DNA from: a virus
Strand: one strand, 5' to 3'
Length of the DNA stretch: 30,055 nt
IMG/VR virus record: IMGVR_UViG_3300045243_000085
Location: 1-30,055 of that record
The position numbers and the translations under genes were made by a program. The notes under the pieces are model-generated. The model saw only the letters and a list, made by a program, of their open reading frames with translations. It was not told the origin of the DNA and made no database searches. Shown in pieces: positions 5,216 to 12,092 of this stretch (positions are counted from its first letter, which is position 1; each line of letters opens with the position of its first letter).

Positions 5216-5479
5216 ATGAGATACATAATGATAAACTTCCTCGCAATGCCAGACCAGCCAGTCGAGTTGACTAAAATGCATGAAGAGTTCCTTAGGCGGC
5301 GGGTTTTACATTCTCCTCTAACAAGTTCCCTAGGCGAGGGAAAAAACTCTAGGGAAGGTTTTGTTACAGCGTCCATTCCTTCCCTGGAGCCTAATCTTTT
5401 GCTGAACGCCGGTAGTATTTACGGCAAAAAATTTAAAGATCCTTTATTTACCATTCCAAGTGAAACTAACCCCGATTGA
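5216..5479 (+). CDS. 87-aa hypothetical protein
   Basis: Starts MRYIMINFLAMPDQPVEL four bases after the previous stop, with a basic segment (EEFLRRRVLH) and a polar C-terminus rich in S, P and N. The first 20 residues overlap no other gene, and the 3' end overlaps the next gene by 20 bases. Internal ATGs at 5228, 5246 and 5276 could be the true start. No family is recognised; position just before a possible small terminase is the only context. Confidence 0.5.
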   Translation: MRYIMINFLAMPDQPVELTKMHEEFLRRRVLHSPLTSSLGEGKNSREGFVTASIPSLEPNLLLNAGSIYGKKFKDPLFTIPSETNPD

Positions 5480-5780
5480 ATTAGAAGCTCCCATCGAAGA
5501 ATGTCTCCGCGAGGCCGAAATATTGCCGGCGCGGAATTCTAAACCCACTCGTGAAATCTCACAGCTATTAGAACTAAACGGCGCGGGTTTAAATAAACTT
5601 GCATCACAAATTTCCGATCTGGCTTCTCATGGGCACGACGAATCAATTCGCTTGCGGGCTAATGAATTGGCGCTTAAAGCTCACGGCGTGCTGGAGAAAG
5701 ATGCTGGGCATAAAGAAATACCACAGATTGTATTTATCGGTGCGGATCAATCAATCATACAGGTGTTAATGCCAAGATGA
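5460..5780 (+). CDS. Possible terminase small subunit-like protein (106 aa)
   Basis: GTG start. Mostly helical, acidic N-terminus (PIELEAPIEECLREAEIL), then a central helical region and the segment SIRLRANELALKAHGVLEKD, followed by a short beta-like tail (IPQIVFIGA). The pattern 'helix, R-L-x-A-x-E-x-A-L-K-x-x-G, then I-x-I-x-I' resembles the C-terminal part of several phage small terminases, which recognise packaging sites and hand DNA to the large subunit. There is no clear HTH, and the large terminase is 6.3 kb away, so the call is tentative. It overlaps the previous gene and shares ATGA with the next. Confidence 0.4.
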   Translation: MKLTPIELEAPIEECLREAEILPARNSKPTREISQLLELNGAGLNKLASQISDLASHGHDESIRLRANELALKAHGVLEKDAGHKEIPQIVFIGADQSIIQVLMPR

Positions 5781-5866
5781 TGAGAATTTGTACCAACGGC
5801 CATTTATGTAACTGTAAGAAGTGTGAGATGTGCGGCGCTAAGGCCGACAGAGTAAAAAACAAATAA
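5777..5866 (+). CDS. 29-aa Cys-rich zinc-knuckle peptide
   Basis: The peptide MMRICTNGHLCNCKKCEMCG, followed by AKADRVKNK, contains five cysteines and one histidine in 15 residues (C-x3-H-x-C-x-C-x2-C-x2-C) and a basic tail. This is a compact zinc-binding signature. It starts in an ATGA overlap with the preceding gene and ends two bases before the next ATG. Function unknown; nucleic-acid or protein binding is plausible. Confidence 0.6.
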   Translation: MMRICTNGHLCNCKKCEMCGAKADRVKNK

Positions 5867-5868
5867 TT

Positions 5869-6078
5869 ATGGAAAGACGCAACTTCTTTAAGAACTTACT
5901 TGGTGTAGCCGTAATTAAGGGAGTTCTTCCCATTGAGCCGCCTGAAGTTCCAAGCTTTAAGTCTTCTCAAGTATTAATACCTAGCTATCCCGGCAGTTAT
6001 TCCTCTTGCTACGGCAGTAGTTGTGGCTGGAGTCAAGCTGATTTGGAAAAACACACTAGATGGAGTAATTCTAAGTGA
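5869..6078 (+). CDS. Small protein with Tat-like leader (69 aa)
   Basis: The N-terminus MERRNFFKNLLGVAVIKG fits the twin-arginine export pattern R-R-x-F-hydrophobic-K followed by a moderate hydrophobic stretch. A Pro-rich segment follows (LPIEPPEVPS), then Ser/Tyr/Gly-rich sequence with two cysteines (SSCYGSSCGWSQADLEKHTRW). The hydrophobic region is short and contains a Lys, and no A-x-A site is obvious, so Tat export is uncertain. Short RR-x-F-L/F-K proteins of this kind recur among phage structural genes. Its stop overlaps the next gene's GTG. Confidence 0.6.
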   Translation: MERRNFFKNLLGVAVIKGVLPIEPPEVPSFKSSQVLIPSYPGSYSSCYGSSCGWSQADLEKHTRWSNSK

Positions 6079-6371
6079 GTGCCTTAGCAACACCACTCGG
6101 CGAAAAACTCGATAAAAAGCTAGAAAAGATTGGCGTCAAAGATATTTGGCGACTTAGGTATAAACGTGGCCCTATTCTTCGTGAAGTATTCTTCAAATTT
6201 CTCACAACCGGAGTTGATAAAGAAGACAGATCACGGGCATATATACTTGGTCAGCGTTACTGTAGACATTTGGCCAAAGAAGACAATTCCAAAGTAGTTC
6301 TAGTGGGAACACCCGAACCATTTGCAATCGACATAGAAGAAGTAATGCGTGAAGATTCGATATCTTCGTGA
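6075..6371 (+). CDS. 98-aa hypothetical protein
   Basis: GTG start in a GTGA overlap with the preceding stop. Lys/Arg-rich N-terminal half (LGEKLDKKLEKIGVKDIW, then RLRYKRG) and an acidic C-terminus ending EEVMREDSISS. Mostly helical by composition, no cysteine pairs except one Cys, no membrane segment. Its stop overlaps the GTG of the next, signal-peptide-bearing gene. Function unknown. Confidence 0.6.
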   Translation: MSALATPLGEKLDKKLEKIGVKDIWRLRYKRGPILREVFFKFLTTGVDKEDRSRAYILGQRYCRHLAKEDNSKVVLVGTPEPFAIDIEEVMREDSISS

Positions 6372-6706
6372 AATTTCTTTTATTTTTAGCTCTCTTACTT
6401 CCGCTTAAAGCTCAAACCAGTTCAATAAACGTAACCTCGACCATAAATATTCAAGCCACTAGTTCTGGTGGCAATGTTTTAAATTGCACTATTTCAGCAA
6501 CTTCCACTAAATTATCTGTAATCTCAAGCTGCATTGGTTTTACTACTCAAACACTCGACGTAAGTAAAGCTGGAGAATCAGTAACCTACTCCTTATCTTA
6601 TCTCGGAAACATAATTACCGGGGTATACACCCAATCGGCGCCAGTAGGAACACTCGGTTTCTCAATAACTGCTAACGGGAGCACGGCAGTTACAGGAAAT
6701 TTTTAG
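6368..6706 (+). CDS. Secreted beta-rich protein with Sec signal peptide (112 aa)
   Basis: GTG start in a GTGA overlap. The first 15 residues, MKFLLFLALLLPLKA, form a very short signal peptide with cleavage likely before Gln16. The mature part is Ser/Thr/Val-rich with alternating hydrophobics and two or three cysteines (LNCTISATS, ISSCIGF), consistent with a small beta-sandwich. It belongs to a set of phage proteins in this window sharing the short leader and Q at +1. An exported surface or virion-accessory role is inferred. Confidence 0.7.
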   Translation: MKFLLFLALLLPLKAQTSSINVTSTINIQATSSGGNVLNCTISATSTKLSVISSCIGFTTQTLDVSKAGESVTYSLSYLGNIITGVYTQSAPVGTLGFSITANGSTAVTGNF

Positions 6707-6760
6707 TCTTTAGTTCTTTTGGTACCACAAATTTCTCTAAATCTAAGTTTGGAAAGTAAA

Positions 6761-6946
6761 ATGACTCTCCAATCTGTTTCAGAAACTATTAAACAACTTG
6801 AATTTGAACAAATGGACTGGGAAATGAATATAATGCTTAGTGACAATTGGAATATTTATAAAATAATTAAGAATGGTGGCATTATTACTAAGGTTGGGGA
6901 TAAGTACTATGCTATTGATGCTTCTTTTTTCAAATTGAGGTTTTAA
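6761..6946 (+). CDS. 61-aa hypothetical protein
   Basis: Starts MTLQSVSETIKQLEFEQMD; helical N-terminal half, then IIKNGGIITKVGDKYYAID, a short beta-hairpin-like region. I choose ATG 6761 because GGAAAG lies 5 bases upstream; a TTG at 6719 would add 14 residues but has no ribosome site. Its stop overlaps by one base with the next ATG region (TTTTAAATG). Function unknown. Confidence 0.6.
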   Translation: MTLQSVSETIKQLEFEQMDWEMNIMLSDNWNIYKIIKNGGIITKVGDKYYAIDASFFKLRF

Positions 6947-7096
6947 ATGCCAAAATTTCTTGAGAAAAAACTAAAAAAAGAATACCCAAACAATCCCGGC
7001 GCGGTTTATGGAACCATGAACAAAATGGGTGTAATGAAAGGCAATAAAGAAACCGCAAAGGGCCGCGCCATGGAGCGTAAACACAAAGGAAAATGA
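6947..7096 (+). CDS. 49-aa basic protein (phage 'MNKMG...GNKETAKG' type)
   Basis: Very Lys-rich: MPKFLEKKLKKEYPNNPGAV, then YGTMNKMGVMKGNKETAKG and a basic tail. The pattern 'EY-x(n)-AVYGTMNKMG-x(3)-GNKETAKGRAMExKH' recurs in many phages as a small protein of unknown role encoded near structural genes. It starts right after the previous stop and shares ATGA with the following gene. The basic charge suggests DNA or capsid-interior binding; that is inference. Confidence 0.75.
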   Translation: MPKFLEKKLKKEYPNNPGAVYGTMNKMGVMKGNKETAKGRAMERKHKGK

Positions 7097-7350
7097 GTGA
7101 TCCCGTTCAGTTAGCTCTAATTGCCGGGATAGTTTCACTAATTCCTAGCATTTTAAGTGTTTTTAACAATATTTTGGGCCGGCGCAATGAAAAACATTTG
7201 GTTGAAATGAAGGAAGCAGTGGCCGACGTAAAAAACAATGTCCAGACCATTGAAAAAGCCACAAACTCAATGAAAGATGAGTTAGTTAAGGTGACCGGCG
7301 AAGCTGAATATGCCAAGGGTGTGAAAGCAGAGAAGGAAAAAAATATATGA
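7093..7350 (+). CDS. Small membrane/coiled-coil protein, holin- or spanin-like candidate
   Basis: An N-terminal hydrophobic helix (LALIAGIVSLIPSILSVF, about residues 7-24) is followed by NNILGRRNEK and then a long charged helix likely to form a coiled coil to the end (EMKEAVADVKNNVQTIEKAT). One membrane span plus a coiled-coil tail in 85 residues is a common layout for phage holins and inner-membrane spanins. The only recognised endolysin is 19 kb downstream, so a lysis role is uncertain. Coupled to both neighbours by ATGA overlaps. Confidence 0.6.
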   Translation: MSDPVQLALIAGIVSLIPSILSVFNNILGRRNEKHLVEMKEAVADVKNNVQTIEKATNSMKDELVKVTGEAEYAKGVKAEKEKNI

Positions 7351-7526
7351 GTCACGAACCTTGGTCCGAACTTTGGGAATTGCGCATGATGAATAAAAAT
7401 TTAGAAATTATTATAGCTTTACTTGGTAATAAATCCCCCGACGATCCAAGAATAAATGAACAAACAGCTATTTTAAAGAAATCGAGTGAAGCACTTAAAC
7501 AAGAAGTAGATAAAAATAAACCTTAG
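7347..7526 (+). CDS. 59-aa helical hypothetical protein
   Basis: Starts MSHEPWSELWELRMMNKN, with a short hydrophobic run (LEIIIALLG) and a Lys/Glu-rich C-terminal helix (KKSSEALKQEVDKNKP). The ATG is in an ATGA overlap with the membrane/coiled-coil gene upstream, suggesting a paired function. The hydrophobic run is too short to be a confident membrane span. No family recognised. Confidence 0.6.
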   Translation: MSHEPWSELWELRMMNKNLEIIIALLGNKSPDDPRINEQTAILKKSSEALKQEVDKNKP

Positions 7527-7536
7527 GAGAAATAAA

Positions 7537-7740
7537 ATGGCAGCATTTGACGATCTAGCAGCACAAGTAGCGGCAACGACGACGGTAGATGGTTCGGCGT
7601 TAGTTCTAATTAATGGATTTGCGGCACGATTGGCAGCGGCGGGAGTTGATCCGGTTAAATTGGCTCAACTTCAGTCTGATTTGAAAACTAATTCAGATCA
7701 ATTGGCAGCGGCAGTGGCAGCAAACACACCGGCGGCGTAG
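7537..7740 (+). CDS. Ala-rich small phage protein (67 aa)
   Basis: Starts MAAFDDLAAQVAATTTVDGS and ends DQLAAAVAANTPAA. Composition (about one third Ala) and the pattern 'F-D-x-L-A-A-x-V-x(4)-T-V-x-G-S-A-x-x-L-I' match a widespread small phage/prophage protein of unknown role, often near structural genes. It has a good ribosome site (AGGAGAAATAAA before the ATG). Predicted all-helical, possibly an oligomerising rod. Confidence 0.75.
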   Translation: MAAFDDLAAQVAATTTVDGSALVLINGFAARLAAAGVDPVKLAQLQSDLKTNSDQLAAAVAANTPAA

Positions 7741-7761
7741 TTTTTAAGTGGAGAATGGAAA

Positions 7762-7977
7762 ATGCCTACAACTGAAGAACTTTTCGACGCCTATCAAAAG
7801 GCAACGGCTGATTTAGATGGAAAGCAACAGAATTACGATCGGGCTCAAGGTCGTTTCAATCAGGCCAAGTTGGAACTAGACGCGGCAAATACAGACTTAG
7901 ATGCTAGTTCTAAGAGCTTGAAAGACATTGAAACGGCATTTTCCGCTTCTCTTTCAGCCCACGCGGCAACTTTGTAA
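7762..7977 (+). CDS. Coiled-coil small protein (71 aa)
   Basis: An almost continuous helix with heptad spacing: DLDGKQQNYDRAQGRFNQAK, then LELDAANTDLDASSKSL. A ribosome site GGAGAATGGAAA precedes the ATG. No cysteine or membrane segment. It looks like a small structural or assembly oligomer; function unknown. It lies in a series of similar very small genes with their own ribosome sites. Confidence 0.7.
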   Translation: MPTTEELFDAYQKATADLDGKQQNYDRAQGRFNQAKLELDAANTDLDASSKSLKDIETAFSASLSAHAATL

Positions 7978-7985
7978 GGAGAATT

Positions 7986-8156
7986 ATGCCACTTAGTATG
8001 CTTTTCTGGTTTCTCTTCATTTTGGCGACTATCTTCGGTATTTGGGGTAACTATGATCCCGCGCCGAACCCATTTCGTGCTTGGGGTGGTTGGTTCATCC
8101 AATTTATTCTCATTGGATTAATTGGATGGCAAGTGTTTGGATCGGCGGTTAAGTAA
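7986..8156 (+). CDS. 56-aa membrane protein, two predicted spans
   Basis: MPLSMLFWFLFILATIFGIW is the first span, then a loop with NYDPAPNPFRAWGG, then a second hydrophobic segment (FIQFILIGLIGWQVFG). The 'LSxLFWxLFIxAxIFGxWG...GWQVFG' pattern recurs in small phage and prophage membrane proteins. The ribosome site AAGGAGAATT lies just upstream. Its stop overlaps the next ATG in TAATG. A holin-like role is possible but not shown. Confidence 0.7.
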   Translation: MPLSMLFWFLFILATIFGIWGNYDPAPNPFRAWGGWFIQFILIGLIGWQVFGSAVK

Positions 8157-8494
8157 TGTTTCCCTTCAATCCTCAACCATTAACTCCGGCGCAGCAGGAA
8201 CAAGTCAATCAGAGAATACAAGCAAGTGCTAAATTAGGGGAGATAAACCAAGACATCCAAGATGCTAAGACTCAATTGGCCCATCTATATGATTTGTGGG
8301 TTGGTTTTAGTAATCTACCAAATCAATCTCCACTTGACACCAATGTCCCCAACAAAGAAAAGACTGCGGCAGATTATTGGGCGACTCACACGCTTATAAA
8401 CAAACTGGTTGATTACTATGGAAACGTGTTGGGTTGGAAGTTAAATATTGGCCAACCCAATCATCCGCCAGAGATGCCAGTTTATGTTCCGTGA
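8156..8494 (+). CDS. 112-aa hypothetical protein
   Basis: N-terminal Pro/Gln-rich start (MFPFNPQPLTPAQQEQ), a long helical region (AKLGEINQDIQDAKTQLAHL), an aromatic segment, and a Pro-rich end (NHPPEMPVYVP). It starts on the last base of the previous stop (TAATG), a sign of coupling to the two-span membrane protein. No family recognised; tail-assembly or lysis accessory roles are both compatible. Confidence 0.65.
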   Translation: MFPFNPQPLTPAQQEQVNQRIQASAKLGEINQDIQDAKTQLAHLYDLWVGFSNLPNQSPLDTNVPNKEKTAADYWATHTLINKLVDYYGNVLGWKLNIGQPNHPPEMPVYVP

Positions 8495-8503
8495 AAGGAA
8501 AAA

Positions 8504-8734
8504 ATGAATTGGATTCAGAAAATTCTCGCCCTTCTTCAATTTGCTCCCTCAATTCTCCAATTAATTTTGGCAATTGAATCAGCAATAGGACCGGGGCAAG
8601 GTCCACTTAAGAAATCAATTGTAATGACTAGTCTTCCGGCGGATACCCCTAAAGATATTCAAGACGGGGTTTCAAATATGGTAGATAGACAAGTAGTTGC
8701 ACTAAATGCGGCAGGAACATTTAAGAAAGGATAA
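8504..8734 (+). CDS. Amphipathic 76-aa phage protein
   Basis: Starts MNWIQKILALLQFAPSILQL, a strongly amphipathic/hydrophobic helix, followed by AIESAIGPGQGPLKK and a helical C-terminal half (DIQDGVSNMVDRQVVALNA). The N-terminal pattern recurs in small prophage proteins of unknown function. The ribosome site AAGGAAAAA is adjacent to the ATG. The N-terminal helix could bind the membrane; a lysis-accessory role is conceivable. Confidence 0.65.
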   Translation: MNWIQKILALLQFAPSILQLILAIESAIGPGQGPLKKSIVMTSLPADTPKDIQDGVSNMVDRQVVALNAAGTFKKG

Positions 8735-8739
8735 CTAAA

Positions 8740-8949
8740 ATGGGAATGGCAGCAGGTAAAATGTCAGGTGGTGGCGCCAGCAATTCAGTTAAGTCGGATT
8801 ATGGACTGGATTCTGGCAAGAAAGTAAAATGCCCAATCATAAAAGACTCGCCGGGAAATGTGGAGAATCACTCTCTCCAACACGTTTCCTATGATGAAAT
8901 GACAACTTCAGACGATAAGATGAATGATTTTGGTACAGCTAAGGGCTAA
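8740..8949 (+). CDS. 69-aa hypothetical small protein
   Basis: Gly/Ser-rich N-terminus (MGMAAGKMSGGGASNSVKSD), then a Lys-rich middle (SGKKVKCPIIKD) and an acidic end (SYDEMTTSDDKMNDFG). Low complexity suggests disorder. The stop shares TAATG with the signal-peptide gene that follows. The ribosome site is weak (AAGGATAACTAAA). Function unknown. Confidence 0.55.
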   Translation: MGMAAGKMSGGGASNSVKSDYGLDSGKKVKCPIIKDSPGNVENHSLQHVSYDEMTTSDDKMNDFGTAKG

Positions 8950-9407
8950 TGAGATTCGTTTTATTTCTTTTATCTCTACCCGCGTTTGCTCAAGTTTTTG
9001 TAATTCAGAAGACTACATCACTAAGCGGCGCGGCAGAGGTAATTACAGTACAGCAACCGACTTCTAATAGTAAAAGAGTGGAGTTCGATCGAGCATATGT
9101 AGATTGTTCGGTTGCTTGTACTGTGACTTTAGAAAGAACGGGGACTCCCGCCACAACTACAACTCTGGCGCCATTGAATATAAACACGGGGGAAACGGCA
9201 ATAAGTGTAAAAGCCTTCTCAAGCTCAAATGTGGGAACTGGAACAGTTTTAAGTGTGATTTCATTAGGGGCGGGTAGTTCTGTTGTGATTGATATGAGTC
9301 TTATGAGATTTGAAAAAGGAACAAATACAACTAATCTAACCCTTAGAACATCAGCTATAACGGGAACTGTGGATATAACTATTCTGGCGCGGGAAATGGA
9401 TCAATGA
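8949..9407 (+). CDS. Secreted beta-rich protein with short signal peptide (152 aa)
   Basis: Signal peptide MRFVLFLLSLPAFA with cleavage likely before Gln15, then Val/Ile/Ser/Thr-rich beta-type sequence with one Cys pair (VDCSVACTV) and Thr-rich loops (TPATTTTLAPLN). It starts in TAATG overlap with the preceding gene and its stop shares ATGA with the tail-fibre-like gene. The tight coupling to a fibre protein suggests a virion or fibre-associated role; the signal peptide is unusual for such a role. Confidence 0.7.
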   Translation: MRFVLFLLSLPAFAQVFVIQKTTSLSGAAEVITVQQPTSNSKRVEFDRAYVDCSVACTVTLERTGTPATTTTLAPLNINTGETAISVKAFSSSNVGTGTVLSVISLGAGSSVVIDMSLMRFEKGTNTTNLTLRTSAITGTVDITILAREMDQ

Positions 9408-11452
9408 GATTTCTCTTATTTTTTATCTCATTATCTCTGTTAGCTCAAATACCTAAACCTGGTGGGAGTAATTCTGGGGGCGGTTCTGGAGGTGGTGGAG
9501 GAACTCCGGCATCTCCAATAAGCAGCTTGCAGTTCAATAATGCAGGTGCGTTTGGAGGGACGTCGGGGGTATTTTTTGATCCCGGTTCAACTTTTAGTGG
9601 CGCGGTGTTTACTGGTCCTGGTTTGAATGATTTAACTTTCAATTCTGCGCCATATACTGGAACTACAACAAATCCTACTTTTACGGTAATAATAACAACT
9701 ACAGGAACCCCAGACAAATTTAAATGGAAAAAGGATTCCGGGGCACTGTCAGCAGAGGTATCTATAACGGGGGCATCTCAATCTCTAACAGAGGGTATAG
9801 CAATTACGTTTGGGGCAACAACAGGGCATACTTTAAACAACCAATGGGTAGCGAAAGTATATAGTGGATTAGTTGTGGGAGATTTTACGACTTGTCCAGC
9901 TACCATAAACAATTACACTTTCGTTAATGCCGTTCTGTGCTTTGGTGGGGATATTCTGGCGCCGGAGTTCAATTGGTGGTATCCAAATAATTTGCAGTCT
10001 GCGCCTGTTTTCAACTTTTTCATTAGTGATGGTAGCGTGGCAAGCCCAACACCAGTTACTAGTGGTGATTATGGCGGGACTTTTAATTGGATAGCTAGAA
10101 ATACCACACCTGACTGGATAACAACGGCTACTTTCTCTCCGATAATTGATGGAGCACCGGGAGCAACTTTTGTTCCCAGCAAGTTTGAATGGTCAGTAGC
10201 CAGTGCTACACAACTCCGGGCATCTGGATTTAATCTTAGGGCGAACGGGAACATTGAAATATATGGTAGTGGGACTTCTTCTGATTTAGGCATTAAAAAG
10301 GTATCAGCAGGTGTTCTGGAGGTTAACAATGGAACACCGGGAACAACGACTCAACTTAATGTGGGTAATTTGAAAAATGACGGTTTGTCGGCATCTCTTC
10401 CAGTTCAAACAAATGCGTCTAAAGTCTTAATAAGTGCTGCAATTGATCTAACTGGTTCTCAAGTAACTGGGGTTTTGCCTATAGGGAAAATACCTTCAAT
10501 ACCCACAACAAGTCTGACGGGGGATGTTTCTATTGCTAATCTAGGTGGTAGTTATGTAGCTGGAGGGGGAACTGCAAATGCACAAACCATGACTTTAGCT
10601 CCGGCTCCAGCATCTCTGGCGGCATTAGTTGGAAAACAAATTTGCTGGCTTCCATCAGCTAATAGCACAAATGGAACAGTTACTTTAGCTGTAAACGGAT
10701 TAACCGCAACCAATATAAAAAGATTTACTGGCAATACTACTACTGTATCTGGTTTGCAGATAGGTGATATACAGACAATTCAGATATCATGCGTTATTTA
10801 TGATGGCACGCAATTTTTATTACTCAATCCGGCAATGGGACCAAATACAATTGCTGGGAACTCGTCTAGTCCAATTACGACCTATTATGCTAGAAACAAT
10901 GGTCTTGGAGGAATTGCACTAAACTTAACTACACCCTCTAGTGGCGGTCTGTTTCCTGGTGTGATGAATAGTACTGGAGGGGATTGGACAAACGGTTTAG
11001 CACGCGCCGGTTACTTAATGGCGCAGTCGGCGCTTCAGTTGGGAGCCGGCAATAGTAATATCACGCATACTATTTTTACTAATGGTAATGAACTAATTTC
11101 CACCGGGACTCAAACTGACGCAGGTGGAAGTCAACTTCTCCAGGTGGCGGGCGGTCTTGGTACAAACGGTGAGATTATTCGAGGAACTAGATTTACTTGT
11201 ACTGGTGACGGTTGTTCTCCTGTGGATGGTGGAGCTACAGCAGGTACGTTTACAGTAACAACAACAGGAGCGGCCGCGCCAATAGTTACAATGGGCAGTA
11301 GTTTTACTGCACCAACTAAATTTAGTTGTTCAGTTAGTAATCTAACAACAGCTAATTTGATTCGCCAATCAGCGAGTACAACAACTACAGCAACATTTAG
11401 CGGCGTAACTGTTTCAGGTGATACAATTACATTTGCTTGTCATGGATATTGA
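9404..11452 (+). CDS. Tail-fibre-like protein with signal peptide (682 aa to TGA)
   Basis: Signal peptide MRFLLFFISLSLLA, cleavage before Gln15; then a Gly/Ser-rich linker and the phage fibre pattern SSLQFNNAGAFGGTSGVF (about 40-57), which in other phages starts beta-helical fibre repeats. The rest is Thr/Gly/Ser-rich with repeated short beta-type motifs, probably a trimeric fibre. A TGA at 11450-11452 ends the frame, but the same frame continues for 212 more codons as an SGNH hydrolase with no usable start for its catalytic serine. The natural product may therefore be an 895-residue fibre-enzyme, with the stop read through or a sequencing/mutational break. Confidence 0.8.
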   Translation: MRFLLFFISLSLLAQIPKPGGSNSGGGSGGGGGTPASPISSLQFNNAGAFGGTSGVFFDPGSTFSGAVFTGPGLNDLTFNSAPYTGTTTNPTFTVIITTTGTPDKFKWKKDSGALSAEVSITGASQSLTEGIAITFGATTGHTLNNQWVAKVYSGLVVGDFTTCPATINNYTFVNAVLCFGGDILAPEFNWWYPNNLQSAPVFNFFISDGSVASPTPVTSGDYGGTFNWIARNTTPDWITTATFSPIIDGAPGATFVPSKFEWSVASATQLRASGFNLRANGNIEIYGSGTSSDLGIKKVSAGVLEVNNGTPGTTTQLNVGNLKNDGLSASLPVQTNASKVLISAAIDLTGSQVTGVLPIGKIPSIPTTSLTGDVSIANLGGSYVAGGGTANAQTMTLAPAPASLAALVGKQICWLPSANSTNGTVTLAVNGLTATNIKRFTGNTTTVSGLQIGDIQTIQISCVIYDGTQFLLLNPAMGPNTIAGNSSSPITTYYARNNGLGGIALNLTTPSSGGLFPGVMNSTGGDWTNGLARAGYLMAQSALQLGAGNSNITHTIFTNGNELISTGTQTDAGGSQLLQVAGGLGTNGEIIRGTRFTCTGDGCSPVDGGATAGTFTVTTTGAAAPIVTMGSSFTAPTKFSCSVSNLTTANLIRQSASTTTTATFSGVTVSGDTITFACHGY

Positions 11453-12091
11453 GATTATGATTGTACTGCCCAGGGATGGCAGACCTTTGGAGATTCTATT
11501 CAATATAATACTCCTTGGTGGACTCTAGTGCGGAATGGATTTACACAACCGCTTGATTTTGACCGAGAGGCAGTTCCGGGAACAACTTGTGCAAATGCAC
11601 TTACTGCGGTTACTTCACCAACTGGGACGGATGGACATACAGTTGCACGATTTTATAATAAATATAGACGAGTTTCTGTAGTCAGTCTTGGTTGTGGTGC
11701 GAATGATTTTAATTCGGGAAGAACAGCAGCGGCAACAATCGCTGATATTCAAGCATGGGTTGCGGCAGTTCAATCAAATGCCCCACTTTCTAAAATTTGG
11801 GTTCAAACAGTTGCCGATCACGTAAATATGAATGCGAATGGTGGCGCGGGATATACTTGGAAAAATACAGTTAATGCTGCAATTAGAGCTATCTCTGGAA
11901 TTAGTATAGTAGATGTCGGCGCGGATGCAAATTTAGGTTGTGATGGTTGCTCTGCTAATTTAACTTATTTCAATTCTGATGGAGTCCATCTGAGTGGAAC
12001 TAATGGAGTTCCGCCTGACTCCAACAATAATGGCATTGTGGCACAATCTAATCTTGCAATAACTGTAATGTCGTCAATGGGGTTTCAGTAA
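11453..12091 (+). CDS. SGNH hydrolase domain, in frame behind the fibre's TGA
   Basis: Blocks of an SGNH/GDSL hydrolase: QTFGDSIQYN (block I, catalytic Ser at 11495-11497), EAVPGTTCAN (block II Gly), SLGCGANDF (block III, G-x-N-D), and FNSDGVHLSG (block V, Asp and His). The family includes sugar O-acetylesterases. The only canonical start in this frame is GTG 11528, which would remove GDS and leave a dead enzyme, so the domain makes sense only as an extension of the fibre frame, 2,124 bases (708 codons) after its start. It sits between the fibre and large terminase. Readthrough, a decayed or artefactual TGA, and an unlisted start are the possibilities. Deacetylation of a host polysaccharide is inferred from family knowledge. 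Confidence 0.65.
   Translation, partial: DYDCTAQGWQTFGDSIQYNTPWWTLVRNGFTQPLDFDREAVPGTTCANALTAVTSPTGTDGHTVARFYNKYRRVSVVSLGCGANDFNSGRTAAATIADIQAWVAAVQSNAPLSKIWVQTVADHVNMNANGGAGYTWKNTVNAAIRAISGISIVDVGADANLGCDGCSANLTYFNSDGVHLSGTNGVPPDSNNNGIVAQSNLAITVMSSMGFQ
11466..11482 (+). other. Small hairpin just after the in-frame TGA
   Basis: CTGCC (11466-11470) pairs with GGCAG (11478-11482) across a 7-base loop (CAGGGAT), starting 13 bases after the TGA. A short stem-loop at this distance resembles readthrough-stimulating or bacterial SECIS-type layouts. With only 5 base pairs inside coding sequence, chance is a real explanation. Confidence 0.35.
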
Positions 12092-12092
12092 A

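Noticed and set aside
11450-11482. Selenocysteine insertion at the TGA
   Set aside because: The hairpin has only 5 base pairs, the position is a domain junction rather than an active site, and no selenocysteine machinery is in view. Kept only as a weak alternative in the hairpin finding.
9404-12091. Genome-wide recoding of TGA as an amino acid, which would explain the split SGNH domain
   Set aside because: Many other genes in the window end in TGA at ATGA or GTGA overlaps with the next start, and reading through them would run into unrelated frames. TGA therefore works as a stop here in general.
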